DNA of 64,000 nt from Psychrobacter glacincola (GCF_904846075.1 NZ_CAJGZH010000001.1:558001-622000), one strand, 5' to 3'. Counted from the first letter of the stretch, positions 17,571 through 27,010 are shown. Numbers and translations are program-made. The notes: a model not told the origin generated them from the letters alone.

Positions 17571-19784
17571 ATGATGAAAAAACAACCAGCACAGTGGTTA
17601 CTCAGTGCAGCGTCAGTGGGCATCGCCGGTATTATTCTCACCCAGAGCTACGGGACGGCAATGGCCGACACCAATACTGAAGGCTTTGTACAAACCCCTG
17701 AACAAAAAGTCACCACTCGCCAAGTAGCCGCATTGCTGGATCGTAGCCACTATTTAAATCAGCCGCTAGATAGCAAAACGGGCAGCGAAATCTTGTCTAT
17801 GTATATTGATAGCCTTGACCCAAACCATACGTTGTTTTTGCAATCTGATGTGGATGAGTTTAAGAAAAAATACGCCGATGAATTCGGTGCTCGCCTCAAG
17901 CGTGGCGACTTGTCTGCAGGAGTAGAGGTCTTTGAACGCTATCGCAAGCGCTCAAATGAGTATTTTGCGATGGCGAGCAAGATGCTAAAAACCGATATTG
18001 ATTTGACGAGTGATGATACGATCGTGCTTGACCGTGAAAAACTCAATCATTTTAAAACCAAAAAAGAGCAGCGTGATTATTGGACGCGTCAGCTGAAATT
18101 TCAGCTGATGAGTATTACCTTGGGCCAAGAAGATGAAAAAGCCAAAGAAAAAGTATTCCTGAGCAATCCAGATATTACTCGTGGACAAGATTTGGTGCGC
18201 AACGACCAACGTACACCAAGCGAGATTTTACAAAACCGTTTATCGCGACAGCAAGAGCAGTTTAAGCGTCTCACAAACGATGAAATCATGGAAACCATCT
18301 TAAATACGGCGATGCTGACTTACGATCCGCACAGTAATTATTATGCACCGATTCAGGCCAACGAATTGCAAATCCAATCTAGCCTGCAATTAGAAGGCAT
18401 TGGCGTCTCTATTCGTCCTGACCGTAAAAACCCAGATTATACTCGCATCGTGACCTTGGTCGATGGTGGTCCAGCAGCCAAATCTGGTCAGATTAAACCC
18501 AATGATTTGATTATCGGTATTGCCAAAGATGGCGAGAACATGACAGACGTGGTTGGCTGGTCAACGCGTGAGATTGTGAGCTTGATTCGCGGTAAACGTG
18601 GCACGTCAGTGACCATCAAAGTGCGTCAGCCAAATACCCCTGATGCCAGTGCCCGTAACGTGACGGTGGTTCGTGACATTATTCAACAAGAAGAGTCAGG
18701 GGTTACCCAGCGCGTGGTAGAAGTACAGCGCCCTAATATTGATAAAACGCCAAAACGCATCGGTGTCCTTGAGATACCAAGCTTTTATCTGAATTATCAG
18801 GCACGCCGTAACGGTGAGGATTATCGCAGCGTCAGTATCGATACCGAAAAAGCGTTGAAAGCGTTGAATAAAGAAAATATTGATGGCCTCGTGGTTGATT
18901 TGCGCAATAATCCAGGTGGTTCATTGGATGAAGTAGCAAAAATGCTTGGCTTCTTTATCAAGAGCGGACCGATGGTGCAAATCCGTGACAATCGCGGCAA
19001 CATCCAAGTCTACCGTGACGATGATGGTGGTGAGCAACTTTATGATGGCAAAGTGGTCGTTATTACCAACCTAGCGTCTGCCTCAGCCAGTGAGATATTT
19101 GCCGCGGCTATCCAAGATTACGGTCGTGGGCTAGTGGTTGGCAGTACGACAACGGGTAAAGGTTCAGCGCAGATTCAACTCGATAATTTGGCATTGGGTT
19201 CAGCCACTTTAACGCAGCGCAAATTCTATCGCATCACTGGTGGTAGTACGCAGAATAAAGGTGTGGTACCTGATGTAGAGTTGGTCAATATCTACGATGA
19301 TGCCACTTTTGGCGAACGTGCGCAGAAAAAAGCGTTGCCTTGGGATACCATCAAAACGGCGCCTTACAAGCCTGAAGGTAAGTTCACTGATACGACGCTG
19401 GCGACACTTAACCAGCAGTCTAAAATTCGTCAAGAGCAAAACCCACAGTTTGTTTATCTATCAGCGCTAAACAACATTCGCGATATGGAAGATGAGAAAA
19501 AACCAGTTCCTCTGGATATCAATAGCCGCCGAGCTAAGATGCAGTTGATTGAAAAGCGTTCATTAGAGGCTGAAAACAAACGTCTTATTGCAACGGGTGA
19601 GCGCCCTTATGCCAATTGGAACACCTATCAAGCGGCAATGGATGCAAAATTTGAAGAGCGCAGTCGCATGAAAGCCAAGGAGCGCCCAGAGCTACCTGAA
19701 GACGAAGCCTTCATCAATGAAGCGGCCTATATTATGCTAAGCGCTGAACCTAAAGCATTGTTAAGCCCTGAAGAGAAGCTATAA
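17571..19784 (+). CDS. prc: Carboxy-terminal (tail-specific) protease Prc
   Basis: Periplasmic S41 serine protease that trims C-termini and degrades tagged or misassembled envelope proteins. It starts with a signal peptide (about 1-32, cleavage near GTAMA-DT). The helical N-domain is followed by a PDZ domain (about 245-330, GIGVSIRPD...GPAAKSG) and the S41 core with DLRNNPGGSLDEVAK. The catalytic Ser is in SASASEIFAAA and the Lys in TTGKGSAQIQ. A DUF3340-like C-terminal helical domain completes it. Length 737 aa versus about 680 in E. coli. It may act on NlpI- or MepS-type partners, none of which are in the window. Confidence 0.95.
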   Translation: MMKKQPAQWLLSAASVGIAGIILTQSYGTAMADTNTEGFVQTPEQKVTTRQVAALLDRSHYLNQPLDSKTGSEILSMYIDSLDPNHTLFLQSDVDEFKKKYADEFGARLKRGDLSAGVEVFERYRKRSNEYFAMASKMLKTDIDLTSDDTIVLDREKLNHFKTKKEQRDYWTRQLKFQLMSITLGQEDEKAKEKVFLSNPDITRGQDLVRNDQRTPSEILQNRLSRQQEQFKRLTNDEIMETILNTAMLTYDPHSNYYAPIQANELQIQSSLQLEGIGVSIRPDRKNPDYTRIVTLVDGGPAAKSGQIKPNDLIIGIAKDGENMTDVVGWSTREIVSLIRGKRGTSVTIKVRQPNTPDASARNVTVVRDIIQQEESGVTQRVVEVQRPNIDKTPKRIGVLEIPSFYLNYQARRNGEDYRSVSIDTEKALKALNKENIDGLVVDLRNNPGGSLDEVAKMLGFFIKSGPMVQIRDNRGNIQVYRDDDGGEQLYDGKVVVITNLASASASEIFAAAIQDYGRGLVVGSTTTGKGSAQIQLDNLALGSATLTQRKFYRITGGSTQNKGVVPDVELVNIYDDATFGERAQKKALPWDTIKTAPYKPEGKFTDTTLATLNQQSKIRQEQNPQFVYLSALNNIRDMEDEKKPVPLDINSRRAKMQLIEKRSLEAENKRLIATGERPYANWNTYQAAMDAKFEERSRMKAKERPELPEDEAFINEAAYIMLSAEPKALLSPEEKL

Positions 19785-19820
19785 ACGGTCAGTATTGTCA
19801 GCCAAAAAGGCTGTGATTAA

Positions 19821-19850
19821 AATCCACGTAAGCATATGCTTACATGGATT
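19821..19850. repeat. 30-bp near-perfect palindrome after prc
   Basis: AATCCA-C-GTAAGCATATGCTTAC-A-TGGATT: all bases pair except one C/A position. It starts 36 bp after the prc stop. There is no T-run, so it may stabilise or process the prc mRNA end rather than terminate it. Confidence 0.55.
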
Positions 19851-20067
19851 GACGTTTATACCTCTTACTAACCATGAGGCAATCTGCGATTATAACTGTA
19901 CGGCACGATTGAACGAAAAGGTTCATTGATACTAGGGATTGGTATCTCAAAGGTCGCATCAGGGATAGGTGGTTTGCTGATTAAGGATGATAAGGCTAGA
20001 TGCCTGTCAGTTATAGGATACTCCGGGATTAGGTATCATATAACGATAACATGGATGGTTAGTGATA

Positions 20068-20105
20068 AAAGCCGCATAACGCTTGTCGTTATGCGGCTTT
20101 GTTAC
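20068..20105. terminator. 14-bp perfect stem-loop, probable terminator
   Basis: AAAGCCGCATAACG, loop CTTGT, then the exact reverse complement, ending CTTTGTT. The flanking T-tract is short, so termination efficiency is uncertain. Confidence 0.5.
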
Positions 20106-20261
20106 GTCTGCTATATATTAATTGAGAAACACGACTAACTAGCTAATAGATGCTAATAGGTAACTCAGTAGCAGTGAATAGTTTGTAAGCCTGTCAGGTT
20201 GCTTAATGTACGCCTAAGAGGCTCATATTTTAAAAAGGTGATTGTGATAAATAATAGCCAT

Positions 20262-20298
20262 AAAAAAAGATCAGTAGACAAAGCCACTGACCTTTTTT
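20262..20298. terminator. Terminator after slyD
   Basis: A7 GATCAGT ... ACTGACC T6: a stem-loop with poly-A/poly-T flanks, usable on both strands, 61 bp past the slyD stop. Confidence 0.72.
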
Positions 20299-20358
20299 GA
20301 CCAAATGGCAGTCTTAATAAAGACTACCATTTAACATCTCACTATACTCTAGAAGAGA

Positions 20359-20844
20359 TTAGTGCTCAACGCCACCAGCACCATGGACATGACCATGGTT
20401 TAGTTCGTCTTCAGTTGCTGCACGTACTTCTTGGATTTCAACATCAAACGTCAAACGCTTACCAGCCAATGGATGGTTTGCATCAACGGTCACTTCTTTG
20501 TCATTTACTTCAGTAACGGTAACTAGCATTACTTGGCCGCCAGCTTCTGACTGAAACTGCATACCCGGCTGGATATCTTCAACGCCTTGGAAGTTATCAC
20601 GTGGTACATGCTGTACCGCTTGCTCTTGATATTCGCCGTAGCCATCAGCAGGTTCAACAACAGCATTGACTTGCTCGCCAGCAGATTTACCTTCTAGCTG
20701 TTGCTCAAGGCCTGGAATGATGTTGCTGTGGCCATGCAAGTAGGCAAGTGGTTGACCTTCTGGTGATTGGTCAAGAATGTTGCCTTCGTCGTCTTTTAGT
20801 GTGTAATTGAATTTGACGGCAGTGTCTTTTGCAATAATAGTCAT
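20359..20844 (-). CDS. slyD: FKBP-type peptidyl-prolyl cis-trans isomerase SlyD
   Basis: 161-aa cytosolic prolyl isomerase/chaperone. The FKBP half-domains flank an insert-in-flap domain: KFNYTLKDDEGNILDQS and AYLHGHSNIIPGLEQQLEG belong to the FKBP part, VVEPADGYGEYQEQAVQHVPRD to the flap, and DANHPLAGKRLTFDVEI closes the fold. The tail HGHVHGAGGVEH is a short His-rich remnant of the metal-binding tail of E. coli SlyD, so nickel delivery is possible but weaker. AGGAT precedes the ATG. Monocistronic, with a terminator downstream. Confidence 0.94.
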   Translation of the reverse strand: MTIIAKDTAVKFNYTLKDDEGNILDQSPEGQPLAYLHGHSNIIPGLEQQLEGKSAGEQVNAVVEPADGYGEYQEQAVQHVPRDNFQGVEDIQPGMQFQSEAGGQVMLVTVTEVNDKEVTVDANHPLAGKRLTFDVEIQEVRAATEDELNHGHVHGAGGVEH

Positions 20845-21176
20845 AAGTTATCCTAAATATATCTATGTAAAAAATTAAATACGGTTGCAATAAACCTAAA
20901 AAATCCAATCAGCAAGCCAAATAGCCACATCATTAGTCAATTATCATCAGTTTATTAAGTAACTTTAGCAGTTAGCATCTTTAATTGAGATGGCTCATAT
21001 AACTTTCAAGGTAAAAACAATAAAAAATGCTATTTTATACTGATAAATGGCATTTTTTATGAAAATAAACACAGTTTTTTGTGGTTTGAAGACTGTAAAT
21101 GGATATTCGGGGTTTGCCAGTTGCGTTTTTGGACAATGGCTTTTACCATAATGATATAAATAAGGATAAAAAGACA
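20845..21176. other. Intergenic gap between divergent slyD and the M61 peptidase
   Basis: About 330 AT-rich bases; probably the two promoters. An in-frame ATG at 21099 belongs to the downstream reading frame but is not used as start here. No other feature seen. Confidence 0.4.
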
Positions 21177-23177
21177 ATGACTTCATTTGCCAATAATTCA
21201 GGCAGTCAGCTATCAGATGCTAATACAATCAGCGATCACCATAAAGCTAAAGCTGATATCAATTATCGACTCAATTTCGAGCGTTTTTCTGAGCACTTGG
21301 TTGATGTGTCGCTCAATTTTACGGCAGTAAATGATGCGCCTCAACTTTGGATGCCAGCGTGGATACCAGGCAGTTATCTGATGCGTGAGTTTGCGCGCAA
21401 CATTACCGCGGTGCATTATCAGATGTTAGACAGCCAGATGCTAGATAGTAAAGCATTAGACAGCCAAATCATGGATGACGATACTCACGAGACTTATCGC
21501 GCGCACAAAATAGATAAAAACACGTGGCAATTACCAAAAGCTAAAGCAGGGCAAGCCATCAGTGTCCACTATGAAGTTTATTGCTATGATTTATCGGTAC
21601 GTACTGCCTATGTCGATCAGCAACGTTTGTATGGGAATTTCACCTCATTGGCATTGGCTGTAGAAGGGCAGGAGCATCGAGCTGTACAAGCTAGCTTAGC
21701 AGTGCCAGCAGCATTTTTAGCAGGTAAAGACGAGAGTCGGCTGCTATTGGCATGTGGGTTAGAGTCTACTCATCTACGTCTTGATGGGCAGCATAGCTAT
21801 GGACTACAGGCAGGCAGTTATCACGACCTTATTGATTACCCGTTTGAGATTGCAGAGCAAGATAAGTTTGACTTTATTATTCAAGACAGTACGCATCAGA
21901 CGCTACATCATCGTTTTTATCTCTCAGGTAAGCATAGCGCCAATATGGGCAGGCTACAGCAGGATATTACTCAGATCTGTCAGTGCTATTTAGATTGGTT
22001 GGGTGATGCGCCATTTAATGATTATACGTTTATGACCTTTGCCAGTGGTCAGGATTATGGTGGACTTGAGCATATCAATTCGACCAGTCTCATTACGCCG
22101 CGCCGAGACTTACCAACTCTTGATGAGCCAAAAATACCAAGCACCGATTATCAGCGATTTTTGGGCTTATGCAGCCATGAGTATTTTCATTCGTGGTGGG
22201 TCAAAACGGTACGCCCAGATGTTATGTTGGATGTCGATTTGCGCCGCGAGGCATTTACACCACTGCTATGGGTATTTGAGGGCTTTACTTCGTATATCGA
22301 TGACTTTATGTTACAAGCGTCGGGCGTGATTGATAAGCCAAGCTATCTCAAGCTACTGGCTGAGCAAATTAATCGTTACTATCAAACCGCGGGTCGCGCG
22401 TATCAAAGCATTGCAGAGTCGAGCTTTGATGCGTGGATTAAGCTATACCGTAACGATGAAAATACAGGCAATGCTGGTATCAGTTATTACAACAAAGGCG
22501 CACTGGTGGCGTTATGCTTGGATTTGACACTGCTCCAAAAGAGCAATGGTCGCTATCGTCTGTTTGATGTGGTCAAGGTTTTTTATACTCAAGCAAAGCA
22601 AAACGACAATAAACGCATTGGCATCAATAGTGCTGATATGGGTTCAGTCATTGGGCAATTCATGCCGATAGAGGATTGGGAAGACTTTGAGTATAGTTAT
22701 GTCAATGGTGTCGAAGAGTTGCCAATTGAAGCGCTGCTAGCAGCAAACGGTATTAGCATGCATAGTAATAGCAAAGAGACGGCTGACAAGCATGTGCCTT
22801 GGGGCATGCGCTGTACTGAAACACCTGCTGGACTCAAAGTTAATCGCGTGACACGTGCTAGTGTCGCTGCTAGTGCAGGTATTTCAGCGAACGATGTCAT
22901 TGTGGCGCTTGACGGTATCAAAGCTGACAGTAAACAATTGGCGTTGCTAAGTAATGTAGAGCGCGATATTGAGTGTCATCTTTTTCGCCGCGATGAATTA
23001 ATGCGTGTCAATGTGCTGCCTAAAGCGGCTGATGAAGCCATCGACAAAGCATCTCCGCATAAAGTGAGCTTGCACTTGGCAAAAGCAAATCAATCGTCAG
23101 GAGTCAGTGATAATTCTTCTCCAGTCGATGCAGGCTGGCAAACATGGCTTAACGCTATAGAGCGTTATCAAAGTTAA
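21177..23177 (+). CDS. M61 family glycyl-aminopeptidase-like metallopeptidase with PDZ domain
   Basis: About 666 aa. The N-terminal beta-rich domain has WMPAWIPGSYLMREFARN, a hallmark of M61. The catalytic zinc motif is HEYFH in LGLCSHEYFHSWWVKTVRP, with the third ligand Glu expected in LWVFEGFTSYIDD. A PDZ domain sits near the C-terminus (about 555-640, GLKVNRVTRASVAASAGI). No signal peptide is evident, so it is probably cytosolic. I chose the ATG at 21177 (MTSFANNSG) because AAGGA lies about ten bases upstream; an in-frame ATG at 21099 would add 26 residues without a ribosome site. Family members cleave Gly/Ala-rich N-termini. Confidence 0.9.
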   Translation: MTSFANNSGSQLSDANTISDHHKAKADINYRLNFERFSEHLVDVSLNFTAVNDAPQLWMPAWIPGSYLMREFARNITAVHYQMLDSQMLDSKALDSQIMDDDTHETYRAHKIDKNTWQLPKAKAGQAISVHYEVYCYDLSVRTAYVDQQRLYGNFTSLALAVEGQEHRAVQASLAVPAAFLAGKDESRLLLACGLESTHLRLDGQHSYGLQAGSYHDLIDYPFEIAEQDKFDFIIQDSTHQTLHHRFYLSGKHSANMGRLQQDITQICQCYLDWLGDAPFNDYTFMTFASGQDYGGLEHINSTSLITPRRDLPTLDEPKIPSTDYQRFLGLCSHEYFHSWWVKTVRPDVMLDVDLRREAFTPLLWVFEGFTSYIDDFMLQASGVIDKPSYLKLLAEQINRYYQTAGRAYQSIAESSFDAWIKLYRNDENTGNAGISYYNKGALVALCLDLTLLQKSNGRYRLFDVVKVFYTQAKQNDNKRIGINSADMGSVIGQFMPIEDWEDFEYSYVNGVEELPIEALLAANGISMHSNSKETADKHVPWGMRCTETPAGLKVNRVTRASVAASAGISANDVIVALDGIKADSKQLALLSNVERDIECHLFRRDELMRVNVLPKAADEAIDKASPHKVSLHLAKANQSSGVSDNSSPVDAGWQTWLNAIERYQS

Positions 23178-23245
23178 ATACATTGTTAAATATATTAATG
23201 TGAATGTATTTGTTCTCACTATTCTGTTCAATAATTTATTAAATG

Positions 23246-23283
23246 AAAGCCCCTGCCAAATAATATTATTTGGCAGGGGCTTT
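23246..23283. terminator. 38-bp perfect palindrome, bidirectional terminator
   Basis: AAAGCCCCTGCCAAATAAT followed directly by its exact reverse complement; no unpaired base across 19 pairs apart from what the hairpin turn requires. It lies between the converging M61 and DUF305 genes. Confidence 0.75.
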
Positions 23284-23354
23284 GTGTAATGACTGGCAGT
23301 CTTTTAAGGTTTATTAAAAATTAACAGCTAAGTCAGCGTTTAGTAATTCAGCAC

Positions 23355-24170
23355 CTAAGAAGCAGATTGCTCAGATTGCTGATGATTATCCGCTTCACTT
23401 GTGCCCTGTGTCTCTTTAGCCTTGTTATCGGTATTAGCATCTGCAATCCATTGTTGCATATGCTCAATCTCAGTCTGCTGACCATCGATGATATCTTGTG
23501 CCAATTGACGCATCTCTTCGTCAGTGCCATATTTTAGCTGAATGTTTGCCATCTCTAACGCGCCAATGTGATGCGGTAGCATACCACGTGCAAATGCCAT
23601 GTCAGGCACAGGATCGGCGATACCCAATACCATCTCGCCATTTAAGACATCCATGCTTCTGGCATACGCTTGCTGCATCGCTTCAGTATTGGGTTTAGGT
23701 TTGGCTGTATCAGGGTGGCTAGCAAGCCATTTATTCAAAATATCGATTTCAACTTGCTGAGCGGCGATAATCTCTTGTGCCAATTGACGCATCTCTTCGT
23801 CAGTGCCATATTTCAGCTGAATTTTTGCCATTTCTACGGCACCGCGGTGGTGTCCAAGCATCGCTTTAGCAAAGGCTGTATCAGGATCGTTATAACCCAT
23901 ACCGATCATCATCTCATCATGCATTCTAGTCATCGACCTTGTATAGTCTCTGAGTATGTCGGTCATTTGGCTCTCATCCGCGCTGTTTTCGCCACCTACT
24001 AGGTCGTTATCAGCGTCAACGTCATTTGGAGCATCGGCGATATCAGTCACAGGTGGGGTCGCTGCAGTAGGATCTGTGTCATCGTTGTCTTTTGTCGGCT
24101 GACAGGCGCTTAGTATAAGCGCCGTAGAGACGCTAGTGGCCAACAAGATCCAACGACGAGAAGCAAACAT
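23355..24170 (-). CDS. Lipoprotein with two tandem DUF305 domains
   Basis: 271 aa. The signal peptide ends in a lipobox LILSAC, so it is an envelope lipoprotein. After an acidic linker come two DUF305 (ferritin-like, CopM-type) repeats. The first is around MLGHHRGAVEMAKIQLKYGT and the second around MLPHHIGALEMANIQLKYGT; both continue with TDEEMRQLAQ and a Q-x-x-E-I segment. The His-His pairs and Met-rich helices are typical metal-binding sites. Family members have been tied to copper or silver tolerance; no copper regulator is adjacent. The near-identical halves suggest recent internal duplication. GGGAT precedes the ATG. Confidence 0.88.
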   Translation of the reverse strand: MFASRRWILLATSVSTALILSACQPTKDNDDTDPTAATPPVTDIADAPNDVDADNDLVGGENSADESQMTDILRDYTRSMTRMHDEMMIGMGYNDPDTAFAKAMLGHHRGAVEMAKIQLKYGTDEEMRQLAQEIIAAQQVEIDILNKWLASHPDTAKPKPNTEAMQQAYARSMDVLNGEMVLGIADPVPDMAFARGMLPHHIGALEMANIQLKYGTDEEMRQLAQDIIDGQQTEIEHMQQWIADANTDNKAKETQGTSEADNHQQSEQSAS

Positions 24171-24360
24171 AACATATCCCTATAATAAAAAATCAAATGA
24201 TAAGTGGATGAGACTTATGATACCTAAATAATGGTGTTCTGAAGCTTAGCAGATAAACCTTGCTCGTTCGAGACGCGATGTTTAGCAAGTCGTAATTGGT
24301 TTTAATTGCTACCAAAGCCAATGACTAAGACGTATTCTTATCTAAAAACTGATAGAAATA

Positions 24361-24377
24361 AGGACACGCCCTAATAA
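24361..24377. repeat. Single arm of a dispersed repeat
   Basis: AGGACACGCCCTAATAA matches 25145-25161 with one mismatch; the two copies bracket the pseudouridine synthase gene. No partner arm is visible here. Confidence 0.4.
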
Positions 24378-24433
24378 GCAGATGCCAGTCACGAGCAATC
24401 AGCAATGAGATACCAGTAGATTGATAGTAACAA

Positions 24434-25060
24434 TTAATTAAGAATGCCTAATTGCTGACAGCGTTCGCTAGTGAGATGAATGCGCACAAACTCACCAACG
24501 GCTAAATCACCCAATTCAAACCCTGCCACCGACCAACGTATCAAACGCAGACAAGGCAGTCCAACCTGCGCTGTCATACGTCTGACTTGGCGATTCTTAC
24601 CTTCATAAATCGTCAGCATGAGCCATGAAGTCGGTACATTCTTACGCTCACGAATAGGCGGCTCACGTTGCCATAAATCAATGGGTAAGTTTGCCTCTTC
24701 TACCATGAGAGCCGTCGCCGGTAGTGTCTTGCCATCTTTTAATTGTACGCCAGAGGCAAGCTCATTCAACTGCGCTGGCGTTGCTGTGCCTTCAACTTGC
24801 ACCAAGTAAGTTTTGCCCTGCTTATGACGGTTTTTTGCAAAATTAGCAGCAGAAGGTGGCTGGGTGATGGCTTTATTGACTCGACCATCACTCGTTAAAA
24901 TCAGCAAGCCCTCTGAGGTGGCATCAAGCCTACCAGCAATCCGTAAAGACTTATCGGTAAAATACTGTGATAGGGTGGTGTGATCATTGTTGCTGTCATC
25001 ACGAAACTGACTTTGCACCCCATAAGGTTTGTTGAATAAAATCAGACTAGAGGTCGACAT
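24434..25060 (-). CDS. rluE: 23S rRNA pseudouridine synthase, RluE-like
   Basis: 208-aa RsuA-family enzyme that isomerises uridine in 23S rRNA (U2457 in E. coli RluE). The catalytic Asp is in AGRLDATSEGLLILTSDG. KTYLVQVEGTA and EGKNRQVRRMTAQVGLP.LRLIR are family signatures. There is no N-terminal S4 domain, and the protein starts directly with LILFNKPYGV, which fits RluE (217 aa) better than RsuA, RluB or RluF. Its exact target is inferred. AGGAAA lies upstream of the ATG at 25060. Repeats flank the gene on both sides. Confidence 0.85.
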   Translation of the reverse strand: MSTSSLILFNKPYGVQSQFRDDSNNDHTTLSQYFTDKSLRIAGRLDATSEGLLILTSDGRVNKAITQPPSAANFAKNRHKQGKTYLVQVEGTATPAQLNELASGVQLKDGKTLPATALMVEEANLPIDLWQREPPIRERKNVPTSWLMLTIYEGKNRQVRRMTAQVGLPCLRLIRWSVAGFELGDLAVGEFVRIHLTSERCQQLGILN

Positions 25061-25396
25061 GGTTTGGGATTTCCTAAATTTGAATCATTATTTTGTGCGT
25101 ATTTTGAGGTTAGAGCGTGTCCTCAATTCACCATTTTTAAAACGAGGAAACGCCCTAATAAAACGTTATTTTTTTAAATCAACGCTATAAGCTGCAAATT
25201 TGTTGATTTTATATAAAGTATCTTTGTTATTTTGCGCGTTATTATAACAGTCTGTGTGGATGCTATTTTACTAAAGGGATTTTTACAGTATCGTTAAGTC
25301 AATAAATGATTATTCAGTGCATCACTATTTTACTTATTCATTTTTTAAATCGTTTGTCAGCATATCGCAACTTACCTATTGCTCAAAGTTTTTAGT
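25061..25396. other. AT-rich intergenic region upstream of icd
   Basis: Contains the inverted repeat at 25111 and otherwise AT-rich sequence with no coding or RNA signal that I can support. The icd promoter follows at 25397. Confidence 0.4.
25111..25158. repeat. Small imperfect inverted repeat, possible MITE or IS-end remnant
   Basis: AGAGCGTGTCCTC at about 25112-25124 pairs with GAGGAAACGCCCT at 25144-25156 (11 of 13 positions), separated by a 19-base AT-rich spacer. The right arm continues into a 17-mer shared with 24361. Confidence 0.5.
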
Positions 25397-25426
25397 TTGG
25401 CTAACCCGCGTTTAAAGCGGTATAAA
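25397..25426 (+). promoter_or_regulatory. Predicted sigma70 promoter of icd
   Basis: TTGGCT, 18-base spacer, TATAAA. The transcript would start about 70 bases before the icd ATG. The spacer contains a CCGC/GCGG inverted repeat. Confidence 0.5.
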
Positions 25427-25505
25427 TAATCATAATAGAGTGGCTAGCATAACAGAATGCTAAGGATGCTTGCGATATCTAACATACAACCAAGGAGTTT
25501 TATCT

Positions 25506-26765
25506 ATGTCTTATGAGAAGGTTATCGTCCCAAGAGACGGCGAAAAAATTACCGTAAATGCTGATCTGTCGCTAAATGTACCCAATCATCCTATTATCCC
25601 GTTCGTTGAAGGCGATGGTATCGGGATCGATATCACGCCGGTCATGATAAAAGTGGTCAATGCGGCCGTGGAGAAAGCTTATCATGGCAAACAGTCCATC
25701 ATTTGGATGGAGGCTTATCTTGGCGAAAAAGCCGCTAAAATATACGATGGTGACTATCTGCCAAGCGAGACGCTAGAGATTTTAAAAGACTATGTTATCA
25801 GTATCAAAGGTCCATTGACCACGCCAGTTGGCGGTGGCTTTCGCTCATTGAACGTAGCGGTACGTCAAGAGCTTGACCTCTATGTGTGTCAGCGCCCAGT
25901 TCGTTGGTTTGAAGGTGTACCAAGTCCTGTTCAGCATCCTGAGCTGACAGATATGGTCATTTTCCGTGAAAACTCAGAAGATATCTATGCAGGTATCGAG
26001 TGGAAAGCGGGCAGTGAGGATGCTAAGAAAATCATCAAATTCTTAAAAGAAGAAATGGGCGTTACGAAGATCCGCTTCGATGATGATTGCGGTATCGGTA
26101 TCAAGACAGTATCCAAAGAAGGCTCGCAGCGTCTGGTGCGTAAAGCCATTCAACATGCTATCGATAATGATTTGCCCAGTGTGACTTTAGTGCACAAAGG
26201 CAATATTATGAAGTATACCGAAGGCGCATTTAAGGAATGGGGCTATGAGCTGGCCGCAGAACGCTTTGATGCAGAATTATTAGATGGTGGTCCTTGGATG
26301 ACAATGAAAAATCCAAAAACAGGCAATGATATTATTATCAAGGATGTTATTGCTGATGCCTTTTTGCAGCAAATCTTGATGCGTCCTGCGGATTATTCAG
26401 TCGTTGCGACGCTAAACTTAAACGGTGATTATATCTCTGATGCCTTAGCAGCCGAAGTGGGCGGTATTGGTATCGCACCGGGCGCTAACAAAGGCGGCGC
26501 AATTGCGGTTTATGAGGCAACTCATGGCACAGCACCTAAATATGCGGGTCAGAATAAAGTAAATCCTGGCTCATTAATTTTATCAGCTGAGATGATGTTA
26601 CGAGACATGGGTTGGACAGAAGCCGCTGATCTCATTATCAGTGGTATCCAAGGTGCTATTGCTAATAAAACAGTCACTTATGACTTTGAGCGCCTCATGC
26701 CAGATGCTATCTTGCTCAGTACTTCTGAGTTTGGTAAAGCGGTTATCAAGCACATGGATGTTTAA
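25506..26765 (+). CDS. icd: NADP-dependent isocitrate dehydrogenase, dimeric type
   Basis: TCA-cycle enzyme converting isocitrate to 2-oxoglutarate and CO2 with NADP+. Key parts: GDGIGIDIT at the N-terminus; the substrate loop [19 protein letters not shown], which contains the Ser that AceK phosphorylates in E. coli; [14 protein letters not shown]; and the cofactor region [18 protein letters not shown], whose downstream residues fit NADP. Length 419 aa is normal. The start at 25506 is set by AGGAG nine to ten bases upstream; an in-frame ATG at 25470 is unlikely. An unrelated monomeric isozyme is convergent at 27091. Confidence 0.96.
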   Translation: MSYEKVIVPRDGEKITVNADLSLNVPNHPIIPFVEGDGIGIDITPVMIKVVNAAVEKAYHGKQSIIWMEAYLGEKAAKIYDGDYLPSETLEILKDYVISIKGPLTTPVGGGFRSLNVAVRQELDLYVCQRPVRWFEGVPSPVQHPELTDMVIFRENSEDIYAGIEWKAGSEDAKKIIKFLKEEMGVTKIRFDDDCGIGIKTVSKEGSQRLVRKAIQHAIDNDLPSVTLVHKGNIMKYTEGAFKEWGYELAAERFDAELLDGGPWMTMKNPKTGNDIIIKDVIADAFLQQILMRPADYSVVATLNLNGDYISDALAAEVGGIGIAPGANKGGAIAVYEATHGTAPKYAGQNKVNPGSLILSAEMMLRDMGWTEAADLIISGIQGAIANKTVTYDFERLMPDAILLSTSEFGKAVIKHMDV

Positions 26766-26859
26766 AAAGTATATAGAGCTGAGTCAGCAGTTATCAGAAT
26801 TTTATAGTATCAATAAAAATATCGATATTCACAAAAGTATCGCTGAACTTATCAATGTC

Positions 26860-26894
26860 AAAAAGCCACCTACAGTTATGTAGGTGGCTTTTTT
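26860..26894 (+). terminator. icd terminator
   Basis: 15-bp perfect stem (AAAAAGCCACCTACA and its complement, loop GTTA) followed by T6, 95 bp after the icd stop. Confidence 0.85.
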
Positions 26895-26969
26895 ATTGGC
26901 AGTTTTTTGCTGTTTATAAGTGATATTTTAAAAGTAACGTTTTAAACGTACTATCTTATGTTCAAGCAT

Positions 26970-27010
26970 AAAAAACACCGCTTAAGTCTGAGACCTAAGC
27001 GGCGTTTTTA
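26970..27010 (-). terminator. Terminator of the monomeric isocitrate dehydrogenase gene
   Basis: CCGCTTA / TAAGCGG stem with A5 and T5 flanks, 80 bp past the stop of the reverse-strand gene; could work both ways. Confidence 0.78.

Larger units (their letters stand above)
19785..20261. other. Gene-free stretch with two long palindromes
   Basis: Nearly 480 bases between prc and the slyD terminator. It contains two near-perfect palindromes (19821-19850 and 20068-20100, listed separately). No protein-coding signal is convincing. A small transcript ending at the second hairpin is possible but unproven. Confidence 0.4.

Noticed and set aside
20180-20200. CCTGTCAGG similar to the proA palindrome core
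   Set aside because: Only nine bases match and the outer arms differ; too short to call a shared operator.
24240-24300. tRNA-like GTTCGAGA segment
   Set aside because: The flanking sequence does not form acceptor, D or anticodon arms; no cloverleaf can be drawn.
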